Below are positions 16,921 through 26,345 of a stretch of DNA of 64,000 nucleotides, in pieces; position 1 is the stretch's first letter; each line of letters begins with the position of its first letter. This DNA comes from Protula sp. h YS-2021 (Eukaryota > Annelida > Polychaeta > Sabellida > Serpulidae): positions 22,242,352 through 22,306,351 of the forward strand of contig OX457028.1 in assembly GCA_949752745.1 (NCBI GenBank), in the 5' to 3' direction. A model generated the notes under the pieces. That model was given only the letters and a program-made list of their open reading frames with translations, had not been told where the DNA came from and did not search any database. The position numbers were made by a program, and so were the translations under genes.

Positions 16921-16956
16921 GCTTATTTGTAAGAGTGGATGGCTCTTATAAGAGCC
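16921..16956 (-). terminator. Histone-type 3' stem-loop and downstream element, SIM-RING gene 2
   Basis: On the minus strand GGCTCT-TATA-AGAGCC (16956-16941) begins 24 bases after the stop. AAATAAGC lies at nt 13-20 beyond the stem (16928-16921) and extends as CTTACAAATAAGCTAAA, nearly the same as at gene 18697. Stem sequence and spacing fit the metazoan histone mRNA 3' end. Confidence 0.78.
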
Positions 16957-16980
16957 GGTTGGATTTTTGCTTATTTTTTT

Positions 16981-17514
16981 TTAGAGTGCTATTCTCATTT
17001 GCCTGGTCTCAAAAATTTGAAATTTCGTGTTGGTTCGGCACATGGGGCAGGTCATTTGTCCAGTTTCATAACATCTATGGCACCATTGGTGAGTACATTC
17101 TATGCAGAGGTCATGATAACATGTTTCTGTGAAGGCTCTGCTTTGTCCCATTTTCTTAAAGCAAATGAAACACCGTGTTGTGTACTTCTCCAGCCATGCG
17201 TTGAACCAGTCTGGATATTCTTCCCTTTCTTGTGTGCAAGGCATTTTATATCCTAGCAGGAAATGGAAGTAAAATGCCATTCTGTAGTCTCCTGTTTCTA
17301 TGGCTTGTAGACGAAGTCTTTTCTGGTGAAAAAACCGCATTCCTATATTCATTTCAATAAGCTCTCCATTCTCATTCAAGTAATATGTTGTCACCCACTG
17401 TCTTGATAATGCACGATCTCCCTGACTTCTTATAAAAGAAGCCATAATAGCTCTGTCAGAATCTTCTTCCTCATTGCCTGTTAAATCAATCTGGTCTCCC
17501 TCTTGACGAGCCAT
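16981..17514 (-). CDS. SIM-RING protein 2 (candidate SUMO-targeted ubiquitin ligase)
   Basis: 177 residues from the ATG at 17514; the open frame extends further upstream but a TATA box at 17547-17556 makes earlier starts unlikely. IDLTGNEEE (9-17) is a SUMO-interacting motif. The RING at 115-159 has CFIC, C-x-H-x2-C-x2-C and CPMC. Between them the segment with YR-x-AF-x-(Y/F)H, PC-x-QER-(D/E)-EYP-(E/D)-W is shared with SIM-RING 1, so the two are paralogues with conserved SIM, middle domain and RING. E3 ligase activity on SUMO-modified targets is inferred. Ends with a histone-type stem-loop. Confidence 0.83.
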   Translation of the reverse strand: MARQEGDQIDLTGNEEEDSDRAIMASFIRSQGDRALSRQWVTTYYLNENGELIEMNIGMRFFHQKRLRLQAIETGDYRMAFYFHFLLGYKMPCTQEREEYPDWFNAWLEKYTTRCFICFKKMGQSRAFTETCYHDLCIECTHQWCHRCYETGQMTCPMCRTNTKFQIFETRQMRIAL

Positions 17515-17546
17515 TTTTCTCAAACACCTCAAACAGGTTTTTTTTT

Positions 17547-17556
17547 TATATATATT
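17547..17556 (-). promoter_or_regulatory. TATA box of SIM-RING gene 2
   Basis: TATATATAA on the minus strand, 33-42 bases before the ATG at 17514. It decides the start choice. Confidence 0.6.
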
Positions 17557-17639
17557 CATATGGTTCCCCCCTCTCAAACCACCCTTTCCAACCTGATTCG
17601 TTCTCGTAACTACAAAACTATTGGTTCTCTGAAATAAGT

Positions 17640-17775
17640 ATTATTCATTAGTGACCTCAACCTGTCTTAACCGGCCTTAACCTTTATTGAGCACCCCCAC
17701 CCTGAAAGCAGCCTCATTTACATACGACCTCAACCCGTTCCGAGCGGCCTTGACCTTGCCTACAGTAAGTCTGAA
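17640..17775. promoter_or_regulatory. Paired GACCTCAACC / GGCCTTRACCTT motifs upstream of SIM-RING gene 2
   Basis: GACCTCAACC...CGGCCTTAACCTT (about 17653-17686) recurs as GACCTCAACC...CGGCCTTGACCTT (about 17724-17757). On the minus strand these are AGGTTA/AGGTCA-type half-sites, like those in the array at 14670-15290. Confidence 0.5.
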
Positions 17776-18058
17776 TGTAGCCGCAATTTTATTTGTCCGT
17801 GAAATGGCATGACGATTGGTTCTTAATTACGTTACGTCACTGTGCCTCTTGCTCTGTACTTTGAAATGTGCTACAATTTGTGTTAAGCAACGCTGCTCCC
17901 TTTTCTATTTTATTTATATATTCTTTCTTTTCTTAAAAAAAAAATGTTGTTTTTATACTTACATAACGTTTTAATACTCGTATAACTTTAAAAAAATACT
18001 TTTATTCACTCACACATACACATACACACATACATACAATTTTTTAAAGACACATGTT
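17776..18058. other. Intergenic AT-rich spacer
   Basis: No ORF. Contains CA-rich repeats (18010-18035) and A/T runs only. Confidence 0.4.
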
Positions 18059-18094
18059 GCTTATTTTGTAATAATAGAAGCCCTTAAAAGGGCT
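18059..18094 (-). terminator. Histone-type 3' stem-loop and downstream element, gene 18116-18319
   Basis: On the minus strand AGCCCT-TTTA-AGGGCT (18094-18079) begins 21 bases after the stop. AAATAAGC lies at nt 13-20 beyond the stem (18066-18059). Six-base stem with four-base loop as in histone mRNAs. Confidence 0.72.
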
Positions 18095-18115
18095 TTAATT
18101 TTTCTTCTGGATTGA

Positions 18116-18319
18116 TTAGCAAACCCGCCCAAAGAGCTGGTTTTCTTCAATCCAGTCTTCTATACCGCCTAACGCCATTTCAATAGCGAAAAATATTTTC
18201 CATAAGTCATACGCATTCTCATCCGGCCATTCTAAAACACACTGCAAAAACACTGTGTTCCGAACACCGAGTGAAAAAAACTTATGAAACAAACCGACTC
18301 TGTCAAGGCGTAAAGACAT
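18116..18319 (-). CDS. Small helical protein, unknown function (67 aa)
   Basis: 67 residues, rich in Phe, Trp and Leu, with two likely helices and a C-terminal DWIEENQLFG segment. No zinc motif or signal peptide. It is supported as a gene by its TATA box (18351-18358, minus strand), a histone-type stem-loop 21 bases after the stop, and duplicated upstream motifs (18395-18560). The DWIEEN segment faintly recalls the BH2 motif of Bcl-2 proteins, but BH1 is not visible, so no assignment is made. Confidence 0.65.
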   Translation of the reverse strand: MSLRLDRVGLFHKFFSLGVRNTVFLQCVLEWPDENAYDLWKIFFAIEMALGGIEDWIEENQLFGRVC

Positions 18320-18350
18320 GATTGTTGCTTCACTTTCTCTTTTTTTTTTC

Positions 18351-18358
18351 CTTATATA
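18351..18358 (-). promoter_or_regulatory. TATA box of gene 18116-18319
   Basis: TATATAAG on the minus strand, 32-39 bases before the ATG. Confidence 0.6.
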
Positions 18359-18394
18359 TATTTTTTACTTATTTCATTGGTCTGTAAAAGTTTT

Positions 18395-18560
18395 CCTTGA
18401 TTGGCTTCACTTAAAGTGTCCTTCACCTTCTATGGTCTTGAATACATGACCTGAAATGTGGGGGTGGAGAGAGAGGGAAGGAATGATTGGTTTCACTTAG
18501 TGTCCTTCACCTTCAGCAATATTCAATACAAGACATGAAATGTGAGAGTGGAGAGAGGGG
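18395..18560. repeat. Two-copy upstream repeat (unit about 80 bp)
   Basis: Both copies carry TTGG(C/T)TTCACTTA, AGTGTCCTTCACCTTC, and a GACATGAAATGTG-type segment followed by GTGGAGAGAG. AGTGTCCTT(C/G)ACCTTC is shared with the region upstream of gene 18697 (about 19160), so it is probably a common promoter element. Confidence 0.6.
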
Positions 18561-18637
18561 AAAAGTACTTGAACTGGAAGATAAAATTATACATTTTTTT
18601 TTTCACACACACACATACACACATCAAAACAGGTTTA

Positions 18638-18673
18638 GCTTATTTTTAAGAAATAGTGGCTCTGAAAAGAGCC
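18638..18673 (-). terminator. Histone-type 3' stem-loop (exact consensus) and downstream element, gene 18697-19011
   Basis: On the minus strand GGCTCTTTTCAGAGCC (18673-18658) begins 23 bases after the stop and is followed by AC. This is the exact metazoan histone mRNA stem-loop core. AAATAAGC lies at nt 13-20 beyond the stem (18645-18638), extending as CTTAAAAATAAGCTAAA. Confidence 0.85.
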
Positions 18674-18696
18674 GAGGGTGTTGGTTGTAGTAGTTT

Positions 18697-19011
18697 TTAG
18701 TAGTAGCTCTTTGAACCCTCCAAGAACTTGCATTTACATTGCCACTTGTAGTACTGATCCATGGTAAAAGGGCGGCCAACACACTTGAATGGGTGCGAGT
18801 TAAAACCACCCAAATTTTTTAGTTTAACTCCACACCAGTAGCAATCCGTGCAGTCAGCCCCCCATGCTACAGATGAGTAACTGTACCATAGGAGACCACC
18901 ACACTTCCTGCAACAAAACCGGCGTGGAGCATTATGACCCACGGGACAGTTGTGTGGCTCACCCTCATACCGTAGGATAACCCAGCACTTGTAGCACTCA
19001 ATGCGATTCAT
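18697..19011 (-). CDS. Cysteine-rich zinc-binding protein (104 aa)
   Basis: 104 residues with repeated CxxC pairs: CYKC...H-x-C, CRKC, CTDCYWCG...HPFKC and CKC. The first and third groups both follow C-x2-C-x10-12-H-x(1-3)-C, suggesting duplicated C2HC fingers. No family is recognised with confidence; IAP-type BIR domains have a related but longer spacing. It is the last gene before the right inverted repeat, has a TATA box at 19041-19048 and ends with an exact histone-type stem-loop. A 36-bp piece of it is copied in inverted orientation at 212-247. Confidence 0.75.
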   Translation of the reverse strand: MNRIECYKCWVILRYEGEPHNCPVGHNAPRRFCCRKCGGLLWYSYSSVAWGADCTDCYWCGVKLKNLGGFNSHPFKCVGRPFTMDQYYKWQCKCKFLEGSKSYY

Positions 19012-19040
19012 TTTGACTAATGCCTCACTTTCACTTTTTT

Positions 19041-19048
19041 CTTATATA
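19041..19048 (-). promoter_or_regulatory. TATA box of gene 18697-19011
   Basis: TATATAAG on the minus strand, 30-37 bases before the ATG. AAGTGAAAGTGAG follows it in the leader. Confidence 0.65.
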
Positions 19049-19079
19049 CCTCTCTTTTTCTCTCATTTCATTCGTCTAT

Positions 19080-19253
19080 AAAAGTCTTCTATGATAGGCT
19101 TAACTTTATTCTTCATATATAGTGACCTTAACCTTTACTGATCTTTAGTTATCTTAACGTTGAGTGTCCTTGACCTTCGTTTTATTTATTTTTTATTTGT
19201 TTATATATATTTTTTTGTTTCTTTTATTTGTTTATTTGTTTGTTTCTTACAAC

Positions 19254-19297
<44 letters not shown>

Positions 19298-19330
19298 ACC
19301 TGTGTTCATACCCGAGCGGGTTTGAAAACA
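19080..19330. other. Right subterminal region
   Basis: Contains AGTGACCTTAACCTTTA and AGTGTCCTTGACCTTC motifs (19120-19170) upstream of gene 18697, then a T-rich stretch, an A-run at 19259-19296 and outer palindromic units. No ORF is supported. Confidence 0.5.
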
Positions 19331-19513
19331 GGTGTGCTCAAACCCGTACGGGTTTCAACACACCTGTGCTCAAACCCGTACGGGTTTCAAAACACCTGAA
19401 AATACGGGTTTGAGCACGCGGGTGCTCAAACCCGTACGGGTTTGAGCACGCGCGTGCCCAAACCCGTACGGGTTTGAGCACCCGCGTGCTCAAACCCGTA
19501 TTTTCCCACTACT
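19331..19513. repeat. Right terminal inverted repeat (183 bp)
   Basis: Reverse complement of the left repeat with one extra 32-bp palindromic unit. Related palindromic units continue inward to about 19298, next to an A-run at 19259-19296. The extra unit shows that copy number within the repeats changes after insertion or between replication rounds. Confidence 0.92.
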
Positions 19514-19519
19514 CAAAAA
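19514..19519. repeat. Target-site duplication, right copy (CAAAAA)
   Basis: Exact match to 54-59, immediately outside the right terminal inverted repeat. Confidence 0.93.
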
Positions 19520-19530
19520 GCAACATCTTA

Positions 19531-19567
19531 GGCTCTGTTCAGAGCCACCTCTTCTTAGGAACTAAGT
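19531..19567 (+). terminator. Histone-type stem-loop in the flanking DNA
   Basis: GGCTCTGTTCAGAGCC (19531-19546) followed by ACC differs from the histone consensus by one loop base. TTCTTAGGAACTAAGTAAAA follows and resembles the CTTANAAATAAGCTAAA element of the Polinton genes, shifted by one base. It is on the plus strand, outside the element, 11 bases after the right target duplication. Confidence 0.65.
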
Positions 19568-19727
19568 AAAAGTGTCTTAGTGTGAGAAAATAAAATTAGT
19601 ATGAGTTGAGAGTATAAAACACACAAACAATACACGAATAAAAGTTATAATTTCATTATTCAGCATGAGTGCAATGTATATTTTTAGGACGCCGGACTTA
19701 AAAACAATCGCTTTTCAGTTTTCTCCC

Positions 19728-19845
<118 letters not shown>

Positions 19846-20125
19846 CCCCTTTCGCTCTTCTGACAATTTTGTTTCTGCACAAAATTCCGTACTTCCCAAT
19901 TTTCTGCCAACTCCTTCTATAACAGTCATACAAATTTAGGTTTTAAACGTTTTGTTTCATACACATACACACACACACTCATAGCGTTTCTTATACTATA
20001 TTTATACTACTTATATATAGTATGTCATTTATCTATAATGTTCTTAATGTCATGACAGTGTTGCATGAGAGATGATCTGAGAGATGATCTACAAATTGCC
20101 ACTCTGCCACGTGTCAATTAAACAT

Positions 20126-20249
20126 TGGGAACACTGAGCTATAAAAAAGTATTATTGCGGCATGAAAAGAAGCTAATTAATTAAAAAGGTGCCTTTATTT
20201 GGACCTTAGAAGCCTTTGTCTTACAACTGTTAACGTAGGTTATACGACG
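20126..20249 (+). pseudogene. pX-like protein remnant (C-terminal part)
   Basis: Matches the end of 4870-5197, including the Lys-rich segment. It lacks the extra A present in the intact element, so basic part and tail share a frame, but a later CAA-to-TAA change stops it. Confidence 0.7.
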
Positions 20250-20788
20250 ATGAAACATACACAGAAAACGGTTTTGAGTCCAGAATTTGAATATTTCATG
20301 TTGTTGAAGTTTCAAAAATCTCAGTTTAAGGATATTAACCCTAAAAGTAGAATGAAACATGTATTGAAGGATAAAAGGAATCATGAGGAAGAAAATGTCC
20401 AGGTTGGTAGGAGAATATACACGTTATAAGAATAAAGGTGTAACACCTCCGGATAAGAAAATGGATATGTTACAGAATTTTCACCTACATATCATCAAAA
20501 GGTGACTTTATTTCTAAATGAACTTAAAGACAATAGAATGCATTGACCTTAATAAAATGAACTTGTGTTAAGCAAAGGTGAAGTCATTTCTAATCCAAAT
20601 GTTGTGGTGTTACTGAAATAAGCACTGGTGGGGTTTCGAAAGAAAGAACATAAAAGTGTACCAGTTGGCTGTAAAGGCATCACTGAGGCTATAGCAAACA
20701 GTAAAATTCCATTTTTACAAGACGTATATAATCACACAAGACATTAACTGAAGCCCTTCATTTTGGGCCAAAATGGGAAATGAATTAA
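20250..20788 (+). pseudogene. Remnant of the conserved unknown gene (homologue of 5194-5742)
   Basis: ATG retained at 20250. About 50 N-terminal residues stay readable before a frameshift near 20385; later stops follow. Useful for confirming conservation of the gene and of the short spacing to its neighbours. Confidence 0.85.
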
Positions 20789-20811
20789 ACTACCTACATT
20801 GAGCTTTACAA

Positions 20812-20922
20812 AAGCCTTTAAAAAATTACGGTGTTTAAGTGGACGTTGTGCAAGTACAGCAGAAGAAACTACAACGGTGGAAATCACTTCCATACCAAAT
20901 CAAGACGCAGTTTCAATCTGAG
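20812..20922 (+). pseudogene. Remnant of the 38-codon small ORF (start codon lost)
   Basis: The frame is open throughout and the stop is aligned with that of 5762-5878, but the ATG position is now ACA. RCLSG and EET residues are retained. Confidence 0.6.
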
Positions 20923-20926
20923 GCAA

Positions 20927-21659
20927 CGGAATCAATAAGCTTTTACATTACTTCACCAAATATTGCTAGAAAAGATATTTATCCAAGTAATGCTGATCCT
21001 ACGTTTCAAATACGTACGCCAAAACTATTTATATGAAAAAAACAAATATGAAGTAGTATTGGCAGAAATCAAATGCCCTCATACCCGGGGCACATTTGAA
21101 AAAAAGTGCAAATTATACCCTTTGGTACGGTATAAGCGAAGAGTTACTTAGAATCAATATTTCTACAACATATTACAACACGGCGCAATGATTATTGGAT
21201 ACTTTGACCAGGCAACTGCTTGAGGACACAATGAAACTGCTATTAAAAATCACAAGAAGACCCGAATCACTGTGAAAAATAGACATCAAGTAGCTGTGAG
21301 TCGACGTTTAGCTGACGTATTAGGATTTTTCAATACAGGAATATTCAAAGCTGACGTAGACAGTGAACGGATGTACCAGTCTGACAATACGCGAATTTTA
21401 CACCTAATATGTGTAATGTAGTATTTGTGGTGCTTGAGTCGTTGGTGATTATAATGCGACTTTATTAGGTTCAGTTGACAGTCACGGAAATGATAATGAT
21501 ATAATTACCAAATTTTATGGGGAGCCTTATTATCTTTCTGTAAATACTACCAAGTTCGACACCATTGAAACCAATATCAAGAACGACACAAGAGAAAACG
21601 TACCATTTGAAACTGATGAATTCATCTGTAAACTTCTGTTTTAGACAAAATGCAATATG
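20927..21659 (+). pseudogene. Minor capsid gene remnant
   Basis: Homologous to 5884-6657. The start is ACG instead of ATG, with several frameshifts and stops. The SFYIT and DIYPSN segments remain recognisable. Confidence 0.88.
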
Positions 21660-21975
21660 AAACCCTATATTTACAATTCAAATATGTATCGATACCATTT
21701 ATAAAACAATGTGAAGCGGGCACTGCCTAGATTTCGAGGAGCTCAATGCAATATGGGGCTGGAATGAGTTCCCTTCTGGATGCATTGGCAGTAGAATGGC
21801 TGTACCACTACTTGCATCTGGTAAAAAATGGTTGCTCTTCATTTAAAAAAAACATTTAAGAGGCATTGCAAAAGATGTTTCTGGAAAAGTAGCTCACAAA
21901 AATCACAACACGACTCCCACACAAAACTGCCAGTAAGCGAAAGAGTTATAGCGTCAACAGGATATTATAAGATAT
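21656..21975 (+). pseudogene. pVI-like gene remnant
   Basis: Homologous to 6654-7010, with the N-terminal MKPYIYN segment and parts of the amphipathic helix still visible. Several indels. Confidence 0.75.
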
Positions 21976-21978
21976 TTT

Positions 21979-23163
21979 TAAATCATATCAATGTATTCCT
22001 TTAACTTTAGAATGGTTTTGCATTTTACCAACACAAACAGCAATTGAAAAACATTCTATGTAGAATAACAGCCCCTTACTGCTTTTAAAAACATCGAAAG
22101 CTAGTTCAGCACCTGAAGTGGCTTCTTTTAACGATATGTTCAATGGATTATGGAGCAGTGTGGAGCTGTTTCTGAATGATCGCCTTATTTCATATAGAAA
22201 CAGCTCATTCTAATTTATTATACTTGAAATAATTTCACGACTAACTTGAAATAATTTCACGAAGAAAGTCAGAGCGAACGCTATAGTTCATTTACAAAGA
22301 CACGACAGACGAAGAAGATTTGCTAAATATGAAGAAAGCTAATCCATTACAGTACATTCCAAAGTTAACCATAGGAGAAGATTGGAAACCCATTGCTGAA
22401 CTCTCTGGAAGCCATGGCTTACACTGTCGCTACAGATATATAATAGTGGATCCTACAGGCGTGGATCCTAATTGGTATTGACGTTTTTAAGCAAGAAAGG
22501 TACCTTCCAAGGGGTATCAATGTAAAAGTACCCTTTCACAGGCAAAAGTATAGTTACATGTTAATGACAGCTGCTGAGTACTATCGAGTTGACTTGATGG
22601 AATGGTTCTTGATGATTCGAAGAGTTCGAGCAAGCCGGGTTATACAATTAGGCCATGCCATGGCACTATTGAAAATGCGAGCCAAACTCCCATTACACGT
22701 AAAGAATATAAAGTAATTGCACTTTTGGGTGGGTTTCGCAAACATCTTAAAGACAATATGTTCTTCTGCTGCTACCGAAAAGAGTTGTGATTGGCATGGT
22801 GGAAAGATTAGCTTTTTCTCTAAGAGCTATCCCTATAATTTTCTACAAAATAGCATTAACTTTATTCAACCGTAGACAGATGGTGAGAATGAAGCTTGCA
22901 AAACTCTCTAGCCTAATGTCTCAGAAAAGGCCTCGATGGAGATAACAGCTGCATAATTAAGCAGGAAGAGTGAGATAAGGGCTATTCACTCTTTGCTGTT
23001 GACTTAGATGTGTATACCACTATGGTATATAAAACCTAGAAATTTAAGGCTAGATGTGAATTTTGCTGAAGAGCTGCGGCATAAGATGAATATTATAATT
23101 TATGCGGAGTTTGGCAACATTGCTCAATTACGGGCAGTTGGAATATTCAATTTGACTACACAT
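21979..23163 (+). pseudogene. Major capsid gene remnant
   Basis: Homologous to 7015-8388, shortened by multiple deletions. Segments matching LEWF, WSSVELFLNDRLIS, YLPRGINV and NIIIYAEF remain in different frames. Confidence 0.9.
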
Positions 23164-23349
23164 AATGAGCAAGCTGCAAATAAGAGCTTTTAAAACATGA
23201 CTGTATGACTGAAAATATTTTTCAAGGTGTATTTGCTATTGATCAGTTACCATCCTGGCAACATGGTACGTATGTCATTAACACGTATGAATAGGATAAG
23301 CCTAGATAACACTGGATGGCTATGTATAATAAAGAGTATTTTGATTCAC
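23164..23349 (+). pseudogene. Protease gene remnant (N-terminal part only)
   Basis: Matches the first third of 8385-8810 (IDQLP-x-WQ segment, HW position) and ends at a deletion junction where polymerase sequence begins. The catalytic Cys region is gone. Confidence 0.8.
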
Positions 23350-26312
23350 AGTCTTTATGTCACCATGATATCGCAATGCCATAAGCCAATGCTGTAATGT
23401 CATTATTTAACATGCCTGTTTACAATTCGTTTTGCATAAATTTTATGTTCATAACTTTTTAACATATTGCTTGCAGCTATGATCTAGTCCTTCCCAAACA
23501 GAGTTGTTCTGTAGTTTTCAAACCTTATTCTGCCGTTATGAGCCCGACCAATGCCCTTTTTGTTTTTTTTTTCCATATTATTATATGAAAAAGTGTACCT
23601 TTTGCGTCGTAGACCTCCAAACTTACCTATAGAAAGGCTTGCACTGTCATTCTTCCTCTTTCCTAAAACTTTTTTGTGGAATGGGATGTAGGGTAATCAC
23701 TTGTATCAAAGTATACGGAGTAGAGACCAGTTTCTCACATTGTTTCTCCTTCAAATTTAATTCGTTCTTTCCATCTTTACTGTAAGGAGACAGTTCTTCT
23801 TCAACACTTCGTTGCTCTACAGCTACTGGGCAGTCACTGTGAAGACCATGAAGGTGCTCTTAGTTAACTTCCAATGTATAACCTGTGTCCTGATCTTTCG
23901 GAATAGCCATGACATTAATGTAATCTAGGTCTTCTACCGGATGGCACTTATTGCCCAACCGTCTAAATTATCTGCGTCAAGATACATAATGTAGCGGTCT
24001 GGTTGGATTGAGTAATAAGTGCTCAAATATTTATTCTTTGCTTTGGTGTACTTGTGACTTATCATAGAGATTCAAATACTATGCCTGGCTCTATGATTTG
24101 ACATTATCAATGTCACTGAAAACACATAGCGCAACGTTTGAATGTTGGAGCATAGCATCTCAAGGGAGGACGGTAGCTCTACAATAATGCACTGGATCCA
24201 GTTCTTAAGTGGCTTTTCGAAAATGTTCAGATACGTCAGCCAACAATAATAATGTCTGTTTTAGGTGCAAATCATGCTAGTCTCCTAATATGTTATAATA
24301 AAATATATCCCATGCACTCTACAGATATTTACAGTCTTCCTCACTGATGCCTTCCTCACTCAGTGTTTTGTGAAACAATTCTTGTTCAGGAAGATTAAAT
24401 ACATGAAAATTTTCAGAAATTTTCTATCCATAAAATCGTTTGGGTACACTCCCTTTTTTCAGCAACCAATCTTGTTAGTTAATGTTTATAAGGGTTGATA
24501 TCATAATCTGGAATTTCTCTTTACTTTTCCTTGTTAAGTTGTTCACCAACTTTTGTGCAGATTTTCTCTTAAATTGAAAAGAGAAAGTAAAATGTCCAAT
24601 GAAAATGATATGTTCTTTTCAATGCTGCTTGGAATAAAGCGTAGTTTACTGTCCTTACAACTGTTGTCGCAACCCCTTAAGTTGTGAAATTCAACCGATA
24701 TGATAAAGAGTCGTCCTGGCTCTGACTCTTTCATAAAGCGATATCGTAAATAAGTTAAACTGTGAGCAGCACCGCGGTACATGGTCTCGTACTTGGTCGG
24801 ATCCTAGTGTTTTAGAATAAATAAAACAAGTCGTATCAGGCTGAAAATGTGTGACTAGTGGTGTCAATTTCAACGGTTTTGTCGTTCACTAAAATGTCTG
24901 TAATCCGATCTTTTTTATCGATTGTTGTAAGAAAACATCAATGACATCTCCTCGACACATTACCGATGGTCTTGAACATCTGTACTGAGAACAACGTAGA
25001 CAAAACTGTTTGCTTTATGATGTTGGTACACTCCCCCTTCTTTTCCCACAAAGCATTCAAAATTTGCGTAGATGATATCGGTATCTTTTGCTGCTTTGCA
25101 ATTCCTTTGAAACAAATCATAAATCCTTTTTCTTTCGAAAACTCAACCTGTGTGTTGGATTTTTCATGCTAACTAGCTTTGTGCTGATCTAGCAAATCTT
25201 CATGGCCAAATGCATTGAAACAGATGAAACAGTAACAATAACTGCTTAAGGCATTGAAATGTTGCATGAAACACTAGTGGTTGTACTCTCCCTTGGTAAT
25301 GAGTAATAAAGTAATTTGTGTCTCGTAATTATATTAATTCAAACAAATAGGTACTACGTTGTTACTGTATAGCCAAACACATTTATGGATAAGCTGTTGT
25401 TCTCTTCTAAGATTAGTACTTCACTACAGGTGTTGGAAAGGAGATCCCTTTTATACTGCGTTTATTTGCAGAGCCTGTGTGATGACTGAGTCCATTGGGA
25501 TTTTGATGTTTCACTTGGAGATGTGTCAAAACCGACCATAAAAAACTTCTGATCGCTGTTGTAATGTTTACAATTGCGCCTGTTTTCGCCTTTTGTTTTG
25601 GGATTGGTAAATAAAAAGTACCTGAGAGTGAATCATGTGTAGCAGTATGAACTTCAATATTATCCACTTTATCAAAGGTCATCCCGAACCCTCACGCTCA
25701 AATTCTTGAAACTTTGTATGAAATGTTTGAAATACTTTTTGTAACGCATTTTGAATTTCCTCTAGTTGTAATTAAGCACATGCTTTACTACCTCGATGAA
25801 TTTCCTATGTTTTTCTATCATGTCCCCTTTTTCATTTTTCACCATTTTGGTATATACTGTGTGTAGATTCACAGACCGTTTTGTTCCTTTTTTGATGTGT
25901 TCCTTTAAATGATGTCCAATGTTAGGTTCCAATTCTTTCAAAGCCACTAAAATATAGTTATCACCCTTTTTCTCGCATTTTTTCGCATGCTTTTTCTATA
26001 CCTGCAACCAACTTGTGAGACGTGTTGCTGTTTGTTCCTTTCTTTCGCATTGCATTAATCGGTGTCTGAGAAGCTTGCTACTGGTAAACATTTTTCTTCA
26101 ATTCGTACAATTTAGAGTTAGGCGTTGGTGATTAATGTTATGATGTTGTTGTACTTCCTCTGAGAGCTGAAGTGTCGACTGCATATGGAGCAATGGATTT
26201 GTCTTTTACGGTTCATCGTATTTGAAAAACCACACGTCGTACTTTGATGTACCATGCTTGTCTGGGTATCATCCATCTCGTCTTCTGTATCCTCTTCATA
26301 ATGGTTCTACAT
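23350..26312 (-). pseudogene. Polymerase B remnant
   Basis: Homologous to 9634-13859 with many stops. About 555 bp including motifs B and C is deleted near 23722. The Exo II region near 24665-24690 is in frame here, in contrast to the intact element. Confidence 0.9.
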
Positions 26313-26345
26313 TGTAACACTTCGTTCACTTTGTCCAAATAAGCC

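Larger units (their letters stand above)
60..19513. mobile_element. Complete Polinton/Maverick (adintovirus-like) DNA element
   Basis: The element runs from AG at 60 to CT at 19513 (19,454 bp). It is bounded by inverted repeats and by an exact 6-bp direct duplication CAAAAA (54-59 and 19514-19519), which is the usual signature of Polinton integrase. Inside are all the hallmark genes: chromodomain integrase, FtsK/HerA-type ATPase, double-jelly-roll major capsid, minor capsid, adenain-like protease and protein-primed PolB. Genes are divided into a plus-strand left and central block (329-8810) and a minus-strand right block (9225-19011) that converge near 9000. Intact ends and target duplication indicate a recent insertion, although two genes carry single-base frameshifts. 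Confidence 0.96.
20120..26345. mobile_element. Decayed older Polinton relic (no ends, integrase or ATPase)
   Basis: It is collinear with 5080-13860 of the intact element but full of stops and indels. Recognisable in order: pX tail, conserved unknown, small ORF, minor capsid, pVI-like, major capsid, protease start, then polymerase on the minus strand. Deletions remove the protease end plus gene 9225 (junction near 23350), about 555 bp of the polymerase (junction near 23722; intact 10035-10585) and the acidic N-terminal region (near 26290). No inverted repeats or target duplication were found. Confidence 0.92.

Noticed and set aside
17515..17577. N-terminal extension of SIM-RING 2
   Set aside because: The extension begins at a non-ATG codon and overlaps the TATA box.
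18116..18319. Possible Bcl-2-like protein (BH2-like DWIEEN segment)
   Set aside because: BH1 and BH3 are not visible and the protein is too short; kept as unknown.
18697..19011. Possible BIR (IAP) domain
   Set aside because: Cys/His spacing is shorter than the BIR pattern and repeats within the protein; described only as cysteine-rich.
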